Assembly (NCBI GenBank): GCA_031422295.1
Contig: JANOQM010000030.1
Coordinates: 62,001 to 126,000, forward strand
Direction of reading: 5' to 3'
Origin: JANOMH01 sp031422295
GTDB lineage: Bacteria; Pseudomonadota; Alphaproteobacteria; Rhodobacterales; Rhodobacteraceae
DNA: 64,000 nt
Shown here: in pieces, positions 35,307 through 43,521 of the stretch
Layout of the letters: each line of letters begins with the position of its first letter
Position numbering within the stretch: the stretch's first letter is position 1
Notes under the pieces: generated by a model
The model's input: only the letters and a program-made list of their open reading frames with translations
Told to the model about the DNA's origin: nothing
The model's database searches: none
Made by a program: the position numbers and the translations under genes

Positions 35307-36697
35307 TCCACTGCATAGGGCAGGATGCCACGCAAATTCGGGTCGACCCGCAACCGGCGTTCCAGCGGTGGAACGGCCCGTTGATGGCAGTCGCGGCGGT
35401 CGCAAATCCGGCAGGAAATCCCGATTGGTTCGAATGCTGACGCGGTGGCGATATCCATATGGTCGGCATAGACTAGGGCGCTGGCGTGGCGCATTTCGCA
35501 GCCTAATCCGATGGCATAGGCACGGGTTGGCGCGTTAAATGCACCGCCCGATTTGCTGACATCCCGGGCCAGGCAGAAATAGCGCACCCCGTCCGGCGTT
35601 TCCGCGAGTTGCCGCAGCCAGCGCCCCGGAGTCTCGAACGCCCGATGCACGTTCCACAACGGACAAGCGCCGCCATAGCGGGCAAATTGCAGCGTGGTCG
35701 CGGAATGCCGTTTGGTGATGGTGCCTGCCGGATCAACCCGGACAAAAAAGAACGGAATGCCTTTGTGGCCGGGCCGTTGCAGGGTGGACAGGCGATGCGC
35801 CACCTGTTCCAGCGATGCGCCAAAGCGGTCGGCCAGTCGCTCCAGATCATGCCGGACTTCTTGGGCGGCGGCCAGAAATGCGCCATAGGGCATCAGGGCG
35901 GCCCCGGCATAATAATTGGCCAAGCCCAGTTTGGCGATGGCCCGCGCCTCGGGCGACTGAAACCGGGCCAGATCAAGCGTTGCATCAAACAACGGGTCTT
36001 GCGTCAATTGCGCCAGTTGCACCAGCAGTTGAAACGATTGGGTTGGCGTGGGGCCATTGCGGGACAGGGTCAGCACCCGTGACTTGGGGTCAAACCGGCG
36101 CAATATGGACGTGTCTGACCATGCCACGCTGATCCCATCGGCGGCCATAATCTGTATTGCATGGGCCGTCACCGCCCCCGGCGATTGCCCTGCAAAGCGT
36201 TCCGCCGCGCGGTCCACGGCATCCAGGTAATTATCGCAATAGTGAAAGAAGTCGCGCACCTCTTCCCACGGGCTGGGTTGCAGGCGGGCATCCTCCCTTC
36301 CCAGCGCTTCGTCCAATGACGCAAGGCGTTCATGGGTTTGCCTATAGGCCGCATGCAGGGCCAGAAACGCATGTGTCAGGGCGGGCGCATTTGCCGCCGC
36401 AAGTCGTAAATCTGCAAGTGGCGGTGTCGGACCGGTGAACACCGGATCGGCCAAAGCTTCGCGCATATCGCCTACCAGCCGGGCCTCGTCACCCGGTTGT
36501 AACTCGGTCACGTCAAAGCCGAACTCATGCGCCAGGGCCAGCACGACGGCGCTGCTGATGGGCCGGTTGTTGTTTTCCATCTGATTCAGATAGGGCAGGG
36601 ACAGACCCAGTTTATCGGCGAATGCCCGTTGCGTCAGGCCCAGCCTGCCCCGCATATCGCGCAGTTTCGCCCCGGCATACAGTTTCTGAACAGCCAT
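35303..36697 (-). CDS. pccR: short-chain fatty acyl-CoA regulator, PccR-like (ScfR/RamB family)
   Basis: A 464-residue regulator: N-terminal XRE helix-turn-helix (residues 8-62, GLTQRAFADKLGLSLPYLNQ), a long middle part including the IrrE-like segment (about 150-290, where HExxH is absent) and a C-terminal domain with CRICDRRDCHQRAVPP. In Rhodobacter sphaeroides the homologous PccR senses propionyl-CoA status and activates pccB. It lies one gene away from pccB, and TTTGCAAA boxes occur upstream of both. Start at 36697 is preceded by GGGGTGG. Confidence 0.85.
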   Translation of the reverse strand: MAVQKLYAGAKLRDMRGRLGLTQRAFADKLGLSLPYLNQMENNNRPISSAVVLALAHEFGFDVTELQPGDEARLVGDMREALADPVFTGPTPPLADLRLAAANAPALTHAFLALHAAYRQTHERLASLDEALGREDARLQPSPWEEVRDFFHYCDNYLDAVDRAAERFAGQSPGAVTAHAIQIMAADGISVAWSDTSILRRFDPKSRVLTLSRNGPTPTQSFQLLVQLAQLTQDPLFDATLDLARFQSPEARAIAKLGLANYYAGAALMPYGAFLAAAQEVRHDLERLADRFGASLEQVAHRLSTLQRPGHKGIPFFFVRVDPAGTITKRHSATTLQFARYGGACPLWNVHRAFETPGRWLRQLAETPDGVRYFCLARDVSKSGGAFNAPTRAYAIGLGCEMRHASALVYADHMDIATASAFEPIGISCRICDRRDCHQRAVPPLERRLRVDPNLRGILPYAVD

Positions 36698-36707
36698 CGG
36701 CCACCCC

Positions 36708-36745
36708 TTTGCAAATTAGCTGAACGCGCAGCTAACCTTTGCAAA
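36708..36745 (-). promoter_or_regulatory. PccR-box pair in the pccR promoter
   Basis: TTTGCAAA occurs at 36708-36715 and at 36738-36745. The spacer contains a second inverted repeat, TTAGCTG (36716-36722) and CAGCTAA (36729-36735), making the 38-bp element symmetric overall. The proximal box is only 10 nt from the pccR start codon, consistent with autoregulation. Confidence 0.7.
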
Positions 36746-36762
36746 GCGTCGGATGCAAGCGG

Positions 36763-37977
36763 TCATTCAGCCAGTTCGCGGTCCCGCCGGATCACAAACA
36801 ATATCGACAGCCCGGCGAAAATCGCCGTGGCGAACATGATCGCCTGCAATGGCAATGCGCCGGGCCCCGCCACCAGCAGCCGGGCCGCCAGCACCGACAA
36901 GGCAGCACCGCCGCCGATCAGGATCGCGCCGCCAAGCCCCGATGCAGTGCCCGCCAGATGTGGCCTGACCGACAACATCCCCGCCGTCGCATTGGGCATC
37001 ACCATGCCATTGCCGACCCCGACAAAGGTGCAAAACCCAAAGAACATCAACGCTGTATCAAAACCAGTCACAGCCAGGATCAATGACAGCCCCATTCCGG
37101 CGGCCAATATCCCGGACCCGATCAGGATCATCTGGTTGATCCCGATCCGCACCGAATACCGCCCGGATATGAAATTGCCGAACGCATAGCCAATGGCTGG
37201 CGCCCCCAACGCCACCCCAGTCCATAGCGGCGACAACCCGTAAACCGTATCGGCCACATAGGACGCACCGCCCAGAAACGCGAAAAACGCCCCCGACGCA
37301 AAAGCGGCACACATCACATAGCCCCAAAACCGCTGCGACCGCAGCAATTCGGGATAGGATTTGAATTGGTCGGCGAAACTCATTCCCGCGCCGCTGATCG
37401 TTTCGCCCTGATCCAGGTAGGCGAGGACGCCCACCCCGATCCCGGCCAAAGTCAGGAACACAAACGTCGCCTGCCAGCCAAACGCCTGATCCAGCGCGCC
37501 CCCAATCATCGGCCCGATCATCGGCACCAAGGCCATGCCCATGGTGACATACCCAATCATCGACGCCGCTTCTTCCTGCGGCACCATATCGCGCACAATC
37601 GCCCGGCTCAGGACCATGGCAACGGCGACAGCCCCTTGCAGCATCCGGAACGCCAAGAAAACTTCGACAGTTTGCGACAGCATCGCCCCAATCGTGGCCA
37701 CCACGAAAATCGCCATGGCCACCAGAACCACCGGCCTGCGCCCATAGCGGTCCGATATCGGTCCGATCAGAATTTGCAGCAGCGCCGTGACCGCCAGATA
37801 GCCTGACAGCGATAGCTGCATAACCGCGTAGGACGTGTCGAAGTAGTCCGCCATATGGTTCAGCGACGGCAGGAATATCGACATGTTCAGGGCCGAAATC
37901 CCGGCGATCAGGATCAGCGTTGACACATGCGGCGGGGTGGTGCGGTCTAAAAACCGAACAATCGGGGCGGTGTTCAT
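36763..37977 (-). CDS. MFS transporter, Bcr/CflA family
   Basis: A 404-residue transporter with twelve predicted helices. The motif A sequence GPISDRYGRRPV, with FRMLQGAVAVAMVLSRAIVRD, is typical of the Bcr/CflA drug-efflux group. The frame opens at 38058, but MNTAPIVRFLDRTTPP at 37977 is the natural start. It lies between pccR and pccB and is divergent from pccB, so it shares the promoter region carrying TTTGCAAA boxes. The substrate is unknown. Confidence 0.85.
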   Translation of the reverse strand: MNTAPIVRFLDRTTPPHVSTLILIAGISALNMSIFLPSLNHMADYFDTSYAVMQLSLSGYLAVTALLQILIGPISDRYGRRPVVLVAMAIFVVATIGAMLSQTVEVFLAFRMLQGAVAVAMVLSRAIVRDMVPQEEAASMIGYVTMGMALVPMIGPMIGGALDQAFGWQATFVFLTLAGIGVGVLAYLDQGETISGAGMSFADQFKSYPELLRSQRFWGYVMCAAFASGAFFAFLGGASYVADTVYGLSPLWTGVALGAPAIGYAFGNFISGRYSVRIGINQMILIGSGILAAGMGLSLILAVTGFDTALMFFGFCTFVGVGNGMVMPNATAGMLSVRPHLAGTASGLGGAILIGGGAALSVLAARLLVAGPGALPLQAIMFATAIFAGLSILFVIRRDRELAE

Positions 37978-38060
37978 AGGCAAGGACTTAATCCCGACAT
38001 GCCGGACTGTCCACAGTGAGGGCCGCGCAGTGAACTGTGCAAATATGAACCGCCTCACGC

Positions 38061-38108
38061 TTTGCTAATTTGCAAAAACTGTAATTTGCAAATTCTAATA
38101 TTTGCAAA
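38061..38108 (+). promoter_or_regulatory. PccR-box array in the pccB promoter
   Basis: TTTGCAAA occurs at 38069-38076, 38085-38092 and 38101-38108, an exact 16-bp repeat spacing, with a near-match TTTGCTAA at 38061-38068. The array ends 66 nt before the pccB start. The same 8-mer occurs upstream of pccR. This matches the half-site reported for PccR in Rhodobacter, although the spacing seen here differs from the one I remember (four bases between boxes). Confidence 0.8.
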
Positions 38109-38174
38109 TTAGCCCTAAACTCCTTCACCCCCGCCCGCTGTCTGGCTATAACGATCCAAATCAAAGGACGAGCC

Positions 38175-39707
38175 ATGCAAAATATTCTGGCAGAACTTGA
38201 GGCCCGCCGCGACACGGCCCGCCAGGGCGGTGGTCCGGTCCGTATCGCCGCACAGCATAGCAAAGGCAAACTGACCGCCCGCGAACGCATCGAATTGCTG
38301 CTGGACGAAGGATCGTTCGAAGAGTTTGACATGTTCGTCGCGCACCGCTGCACCGATTTCGGGATGGAGCAACAGCGCCCCGCAGGCGATGGCGTGGTCA
38401 CCGGCTGGGGCACGGTCTATGGCCGGATGATCTACGTGTTTTCACTGGATTTCACGTTGTTCGGCGGGTCATTATCCGAAACCCATGCGCAAAAAATTTG
38501 TAAAATCATGGACATGGCGATGCAGAATGGCGCACCCGTGGTGGGCATCAACGACAGCGGTGGCGCGCGCATTCAGGAAGGTGTGGCGTCGTTAGCGGGC
38601 TATGCCAATGTATTCCAGCGCAATGTCATGGCCTCGGGCGTGGTGCCGCAAATCTCGCTTATCATGGGCCCCTGCGCCGGGGGGGCGGTCTATTCCCCTG
38701 CGATGACCGATTTCATTTTCATGGTCAAAGACTCGTCCTACATGTTCGTGACCGGCCCCGATGTGGTCAAAACCGTCACCAATGAAGTGGTCACTGCCGA
38801 GGAACTGGGCGGGGCCGCCACCCATACCCGCAAATCATCGGTCGCCGATGGCGCGTTTGAAAACGATGTCGAGGCGCTGATCGAGGTGCGTCGCTTGATC
38901 GATTTTCTGCCGCTGAACAACCGCGAAAAGCCGCCCGTGCGGCCGTTTTTCGATGATGTGACGCGGATGGAGCCTAGTCTGGATACGCTGATCCCCGACA
39001 ATGCCCAGACCCCTTATGACATGAGGGAACTGATCTTCAAGCTGGCGGACGAGGGCGATTTTTACGAGATTCAGGCCGAATATGCCAAAAATATCCTGAC
39101 CGGGTTCATCCGGCTTGAAGGGTCAACCGTCGGCGTTGTTGCCAATCAGCCAACAGTGCTGGCTGGTTGCCTTGATATCGATGCATCCCGCAAAGCCGCC
39201 CGGTTTGTGCGGTTTTGCGATGCGTTTGAAATCCCGATCCTGACCTTGGTTGACGTCCCGGGGTTCCTGCCGGGCGTCACACAGGAACTCGGCGGGGTCA
39301 TCAAACATGGCGCAAAACTGCTGTTTGCTTACGGCGAGGCGACGGTGCCAAAGGTCACGGTGATCACCCGCAAGGCTTACGGCGGGGCCTATGATGTGAT
39401 GTCGTCCAAACACCTGCGCGGCGATTTCAACTATGCTTGGCCCACCGCCGAAATCGCCGTGATGGGGGCCAAAGGGGCGGTCGAAATCCTGTATCGCAGC
39501 GAGTTGGGCGACCCTGTGAAAATCGCAGAACGCACCCGCGACTATGAAAACCGCTTTGCCAACCCGTTTGTTGCTGCTGAAAAGGGCTTTATCGACGAGG
39601 TTATCATGCCGCATTCCACCCGCCGCCGGGTCTGCCGGGCCTTCGCGTCTTTGCGCGGCAAACAGCTGCAGAACCCATGGAAAAAGCATGACAATATCCC
39701 GCTTTAG
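38175..39707 (+). CDS. pccB: propionyl-CoA carboxylase, beta (carboxyltransferase) subunit
   Basis: A 510-residue carboxyltransferase that transfers CO2 from carboxybiotin to propionyl-CoA, forming methylmalonyl-CoA. Landmarks: KLTARERIELLLDEGSFEE, GDGVVTGWG, ALF-type NDSGGARIQEG, MGPCAGGAVYSPAMTDF and KVTVITRKAYGGAYDVMSSK. It works with PccA, encoded 1.8 kb downstream. AAAGGACGAG precedes the ATG. The first gene after the PccR-box array. Confidence 0.95.
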   Translation: MQNILAELEARRDTARQGGGPVRIAAQHSKGKLTARERIELLLDEGSFEEFDMFVAHRCTDFGMEQQRPAGDGVVTGWGTVYGRMIYVFSLDFTLFGGSLSETHAQKICKIMDMAMQNGAPVVGINDSGGARIQEGVASLAGYANVFQRNVMASGVVPQISLIMGPCAGGAVYSPAMTDFIFMVKDSSYMFVTGPDVVKTVTNEVVTAEELGGAATHTRKSSVADGAFENDVEALIEVRRLIDFLPLNNREKPPVRPFFDDVTRMEPSLDTLIPDNAQTPYDMRELIFKLADEGDFYEIQAEYAKNILTGFIRLEGSTVGVVANQPTVLAGCLDIDASRKAARFVRFCDAFEIPILTLVDVPGFLPGVTQELGGVIKHGAKLLFAYGEATVPKVTVITRKAYGGAYDVMSSKHLRGDFNYAWPTAEIAVMGAKGAVEILYRSELGDPVKIAERTRDYENRFANPFVAAEKGFIDEVIMPHSTRRRVCRAFASLRGKQLQNPWKKHDNIPL

Positions 39708-40071
39708 CCTGCTGGCCCTGTGCGCCAGTGCAGCCCATGCCGACCCGGTCGTGACCCCCTCGGGCCAGTCCGTGACCCTGTATGATGTAGTGCTGGAACC
39801 CGATGCCGGGATCGCCCGGTTTCGCTATCTGACGCCCGCCATCGACCCCGCAGGGCAGGGGCTGACGCATGATGACGTGGTTGGTGATTTCATCTGGTTA
39901 TGCGAAACTTTTGCCATTCCGGGGCTGGTGGCGGCTGGCAAATCTGCGGCCCATGTGATCATCACATTCTCGGACCGCGCGGTTGAATTTGGGGCAAGTG
40001 ACCCCGCCGCCACGCAGTTCATTGAAGCCTATTCCGTCAACGGAGCTACCTGCATATGGGACGAGTTTTAA
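39688..40071 (+). CDS. secreted DUF6497-like protein
   Basis: A 127-residue protein with a short signal peptide (MTISRFSLLALCASAAHA) and a small domain containing two cysteines, in FIWLCETFAIPG and GATCIWDEF, that may form a disulfide. It resembles the DUF6497 proteins of rhodobacters. The ATG at 39688 overlaps the pccB end by 20 nt, so it is coupled to pccB. Function unknown; an envelope protein locked to propionyl-CoA carboxylase expression is unexpected. Confidence 0.7.
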   Translation: MTISRFSLLALCASAAHADPVVTPSGQSVTLYDVVLEPDAGIARFRYLTPAIDPAGQGLTHDDVVGDFIWLCETFAIPGLVAAGKSAAHVIITFSDRAVEFGASDPAATQFIEAYSVNGATCIWDEF

Positions 40072-40285
40072 TGTATCCACAACATCTTGGGGGTCCGGCG
40101 GCAGGTCAACCCTGCATTGATGCAGCCGTGTCACAGGCCCTGCAATCGCTGCGCAAATCGTATCTTTTCAACCGCTTGTCGCCTATTCTTAATGCACACC
40201 ACACTTCCGTGGTCAGAGCACCCCAAGTTGGGCGGGACCGGTCATCAGGCCAGACGCCCATCGGGATACGAAGCAGGAGCATACG

Positions 40286-40432
40286 TTGGAAAAAATCGTC
40301 AAAACAATCGCAGCACTCAGTCTTTTGGTTGTCATGGCCGCATGTAACAAAGGCGGCGAAGTCGAAGAGTTTGTCGCAGCGACCCCAATTCCGGTCTCTG
40401 TTGAACCGGTCTTTACCGGCAAGTATAATTAA
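40286..40432 (+). CDS. 48-residue lipoprotein
   Basis: A very small gene starting with TTG at 40286, after AGGAGC at 40275-40280 with five-base spacing. It encodes a basic n-region, a hydrophobic stretch ALSLLVVMAAC with lipobox Cys20, and a short tail ending VFTGKYN. The mature peptide would be about 29 residues, anchored in the envelope. A GC hairpin follows. Function unknown. Confidence 0.7.
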   Translation: MEKIVKTIAALSLLVVMAACNKGGEVEEFVAATPIPVSVEPVFTGKYN

Positions 40433-40441
40433 TATTGCCTT

Positions 40442-40465
40442 AGGGCGGGGGCCAATCCCCGCCCT
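40442..40465 (+). terminator. hairpin after the 48-residue lipoprotein gene
   Basis: A perfect 9-bp stem, AGGGCGGGG at 40442-40450 and CCCCGCCCT at 40457-40465, with a 6-nt loop, lies 9 nt past the stop. No U-tract is present. Confidence 0.5.
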
Positions 40466-40495
40466 GACCGCAGCCCCTGTCCGGGGGGCCTGCTG

Positions 40496-40840
40496 ATGGA
40501 AAAACACCGCGGCTTTCCCGGCCGCCTTCCGGGCACAGATTTCCAATTCGTCATTCGCCGCGGTGCCAAAGTGGGTGCCACGAAAATCGTCGCCAAAGAA
40601 CGCTTTGCCGACCGTCGTCCGGCTGACCGCCGCGCCGACGAAGGGTTTATGTCCGCGCTGTTACAGGCCTTTGGCGACGAACCCTTTGTGCGCGGCAATC
40701 TGGATGCGGGCCGTCTGGGCTGGCTCTTTGGGCGCGAGGTGATTCCCGCCGAGGACCCGTTTGATCCGGCCAGCTATGACGCCCTGCTGCAGATCGACAT
40801 GAAACGCGCCGAAGCCAGCTTTCCAGAGCTGTTTGCATGA
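40496..40840 (+). CDS. conserved hypothetical protein in the pcc cluster
   Basis: A 114-residue basic cytosolic protein. It contains FQFVIRRGAKVGATKIVAKER, several RR pairs (ADRRPADRRADEG) and an acidic C-terminal half. I do not recognise a family. It sits between pccB and pccA with the same strand and composition as its neighbours, a position that is often kept in rhodobacter propionyl-CoA carboxylase clusters. Function unknown. Confidence 0.65.
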   Translation: MEKHRGFPGRLPGTDFQFVIRRGAKVGATKIVAKERFADRRPADRRADEGFMSALLQAFGDEPFVRGNLDAGRLGWLFGREVIPAEDPFDPASYDALLQIDMKRAEASFPELFA

Positions 40841-41225
40841 AAATCGGGCAGCGCATCGGCAGGTGTCTGCCCATGCAAATACAATTTAAGCGGGAATCTG
40901 CCCATTTGGCGGGTCAGTCAAAATCGGGCTATGTGCGCCAAGGGAAGCTGTGGCAATCATTCTGTGCGGTCCAAGGGTCCAGCAAGCCTTGGGCCACACA
41001 TTGTCAAAACCGTTACCCTTCCCCTAATGGGTGGACTGATCATACCCGGGTCAGTCCACCCACCCCTTTTTGGGGGCTGCCTGGGCAAGATAGCGCCGGT
41101 TTTGGCCGAAAATCCCGCAACACTGTTCACTTGATTGTCCCGGTAAGGGAAACCATGCCTTGCAGTGCTATGCCCGAAGTGCCAAATCTAAACGTATCTG
41201 GGGCAAATAAATCAGGAGCGAACAC
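40841..41225 (+). other. 385-bp gene-free stretch, possible small RNA or long leader
   Basis: No credible protein gene is seen. The first 190 bases contain a GGGCAG/CTGCCC hairpin near 40847 and another GC-rich block, and the stretch ends in a strong terminator at 41028-41071 far from the preceding stop. A non-coding transcript is therefore possible. The rest is the promoter and leader of the glycine-zipper lipoprotein. Confidence 0.35.
41028..41071 (+). terminator. rho-independent terminator
   Basis: A perfect 12-bp stem (TGGGTGGACTGA 41028-41039 with TCAGTCCACCCA 41051-41062) with an 11-nt loop is followed by CCCCTTTTT. It lies 188 nt beyond the nearest upstream stop codon, so it ends either a long 3' UTR or an unlisted short transcript. 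Confidence 0.75.
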
Positions 41226-41432
41226 ATGTTCAGCACATTCAAAATTATCGCTATCCTTGGCATGGCCGGAACTTTGGCCGCTTGCGAAGGCACAGATATT
41301 GAACGCGGCGCACTGGGCGCTGTGGGCGGCGCACTGGTTGCAGACGCGTTGGGCACAGATGTGGCTGGCGGCGCGCTTATCGGCGGTGGCCTTGGCGTGT
41401 TCTGCGACGACGTTACGACCATCTGTAACTAA
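41226..41432 (+). CDS. glycine-zipper lipoprotein
   Basis: A 68-residue lipoprotein with lipobox LAAC (Cys20) and a Gly/Ala-rich stretch (GALGAVGGALVADALG, GGALIGGGLG) of the glycine-zipper type, as in small outer-membrane stress lipoproteins. AGGAGC lies before the ATG at 41226. It has its own terminator and lies directly upstream of pccA. Function unknown. Confidence 0.8.
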   Translation: MFSTFKIIAILGMAGTLAACEGTDIERGALGAVGGALVADALGTDVAGGALIGGGLGVFCDDVTTICN

Positions 41433-41459
41433 GTCCAAGCAGCTAACGACGACAATGAG

Positions 41460-41494
41460 GGCCGTCCGGGGTAATCACCCGGGCGGCCTTTGCT
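41460..41494 (+). terminator. terminator after the glycine-zipper lipoprotein gene
   Basis: An 11-bp stem with one G-U pair (41460-41470 with 41478-41488, loop of 7) is followed by TTTGCTT. It ends 20 nt before pccA, so pccA must be read through it or from a nearby start. Confidence 0.7.
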
Positions 41495-41513
41495 TATTCA
41501 AAGGGCCCGCCTG

Positions 41514-43514
41514 ATGTTTCGTAAGATCCTGATCGCCAATCGCGGTGAAATCGCCTGCCGCGTCATCAAGACCGCCCGCCGCATGGGCATTGCCACCGTC
41601 GCCATATACTCCGACGCTGATCGCAACGCCCTGCATGTCAAAATGGCGGATGAGGCCGTGCATATCGGCCCCGCACCCGCCAACCAATCCTATATCGTCA
41701 TCGACAAGGTGCTGGCGGCGGTCAGGGCCTCCGGGGCCGATGCGGTGCATCCCGGCTATGGGTTTTTGTCGGAAAACCCCAGGTTTGCGCAGGCATTGGC
41801 GGATGCAGGCGTGGCGTTCATCGGCCCGCCTGCCAGTGCGATGACCCAGATGGGCGACAAGATCACCTCGAAAAAACTGGCGCAGGCGGCGGGGGTTTCC
41901 ACCGTCCCCGGCCACATGGACCTGATTGCCGATGCGAACGAGGCCGCAGCGATCAGCGCCCAGATCGGTTATCCGGTGATGATCAAGGCCAGCGCGGGCG
42001 GCGGCGGCAAGGGGATGCGCATCGCCGGGAACGACGCCGAAGCGCGCGAGGGGTTCCAGTCCTCGAAAAACGAGGCTGCGGCCAGTTTCGGCGATGACCG
42101 GATTTTCATCGAAAAATTCGTGACCCAGCCGCGTCATATCGAAATTCAGGTGCTGGCCGACAGCCATGGCAACACCCTGTATCTGCATGAACGCGAATGC
42201 TCGATCCAGCGCCGCAATCAAAAGGTCATCGAAGAGGCCCCCAGCCCGTTTCTCGACGAAGCCACCCGCAAGGCGATGGGCGAACAGGCCTGTGCCCTTG
42301 CCGCCGCCGTGGGTTATACCAGTGCGGGCACCGTCGAATTTATCGTCGATGGCAACCGCAATTTCTACTTCCTCGAAATGAACACGCGTCTGCAGGTCGA
42401 ACATCCGGTCACCGAACTGATCACCGGCATCGATATCGTCGAACAGATGATCCGCGTGGCCGCCGGGGAAAAACTGCAGTTTCTCCAGTCAGACCTTAAG
42501 ATTAACGGCTGGGCGATTGAATCGCGGCTGTATGCCGAAGACCCCTATCGCGGGTTTTTACCCTCGATCGGTCGCCTCACCCGCTATCGGCCCCCCGCCG
42601 AAGAAGCCACCGAAACCTATGCTGTGCGCAATGATACCGGGGTGTATGAAGGCGGTGAAATCAGCCGGTTTTACGACCCGATGATTGCCAAACTATGTAC
42701 CTGGGCCCCGACCCGGGCGCTGGCGATTGCCGAAATGCGCACTGCACTCGATGCGTTCGAATTGGAAGGGATCGGGCATAACCTGCCGTTCCTGTCCGCC
42801 GTGATGGACCACCCGAAATTCACCGCAGGCAATATCACCACCGCCTTTATCGCCGAAGAATACCCCGATGGATTCACCGGGGCCACCCTGGCCCCCGATG
42901 CATTGCGCCGCGTCGCCGCCGCCGCGGCCGCGATGCACCGCGTCGCTGAAATCCGGCGCACCCGTGTGTCGGGCCGGATGGATAATCATGAACGCAAGGT
43001 CGGGACGGATTGGGTGGTCAGCCTGCAAGATGCTGATTTTGCAGTGACAATAATGGCTGACAAGGCTGGGGCCACCGTCCATTTCACCGACAATCCCAGC
43101 CTGCGGGTGGAAAGCGACTGGACCCCCGGCGCCCCACTTGCGCGGCTGATGGTCGGCGATGCGCCGCTGATCCTGAAGGTGGCCAAGGCGACGGGCGGGT
43201 TCCGTATCCGCACCCGCGGGGCCGATCTGCGGGTGCATGTTCACACGCCGCGTCAGGCCGAACTGGCCGCGTTGATGCCGGTGAAACTGCCGCCCGACAC
43301 GTCGAAATTCCTGCTCTGCCCGATGCCCGGGCTGGTGGTGACCTTGGCCGTGGCGGTGGGCGACGAGGTGCAGGACGGACAAACCCTGTGTACCATCGAG
43401 GCGATGAAAATGGAAAATATCCTGCGGGCCGAACGCCACGGCACGATTGCCAAAATCAACGTCAAACCCGGCGATAGTCTGGCCGTGGATGCAGTGATTA
43501 TGGAGTTTTCGTGA
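41514..43514 (+). CDS. pccA: propionyl-CoA carboxylase, alpha (biotin carboxylase) subunit
   Basis: A 666-residue biotin enzyme: biotin carboxylase domain (residues 1-450, with FRKILIANRGEIACRVI, KASAGGGGKGMRI, EMNTRLQVEHPVTE), a linker/BT domain, and a C-terminal biotinyl domain with EAMKMEN, whose Lys carries biotin. It partners PccB to carboxylate propionyl-CoA. The start at 41514 is fixed by the conserved MFRKILIANRGE. Confidence 0.95.
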   Translation: MFRKILIANRGEIACRVIKTARRMGIATVAIYSDADRNALHVKMADEAVHIGPAPANQSYIVIDKVLAAVRASGADAVHPGYGFLSENPRFAQALADAGVAFIGPPASAMTQMGDKITSKKLAQAAGVSTVPGHMDLIADANEAAAISAQIGYPVMIKASAGGGGKGMRIAGNDAEAREGFQSSKNEAAASFGDDRIFIEKFVTQPRHIEIQVLADSHGNTLYLHERECSIQRRNQKVIEEAPSPFLDEATRKAMGEQACALAAAVGYTSAGTVEFIVDGNRNFYFLEMNTRLQVEHPVTELITGIDIVEQMIRVAAGEKLQFLQSDLKINGWAIESRLYAEDPYRGFLPSIGRLTRYRPPAEEATETYAVRNDTGVYEGGEISRFYDPMIAKLCTWAPTRALAIAEMRTALDAFELEGIGHNLPFLSAVMDHPKFTAGNITTAFIAEEYPDGFTGATLAPDALRRVAAAAAAMHRVAEIRRTRVSGRMDNHERKVGTDWVVSLQDADFAVTIMADKAGATVHFTDNPSLRVESDWTPGAPLARLMVGDAPLILKVAKATGGFRIRTRGADLRVHVHTPRQAELAALMPVKLPPDTSKFLLCPMPGLVVTLAVAVGDEVQDGQTLCTIEAMKMENILRAERHGTIAKINVKPGDSLAVDAVIMEFS

Positions 43515-43521
43515 CCCCGGT

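Noticed and set aside
35405..35435. A GGTTCGAAT string suggesting a tRNA T-loop
   Set aside because: It lies inside pccR in a strongly coding frame, and no acceptor or anticodon stem can be drawn.
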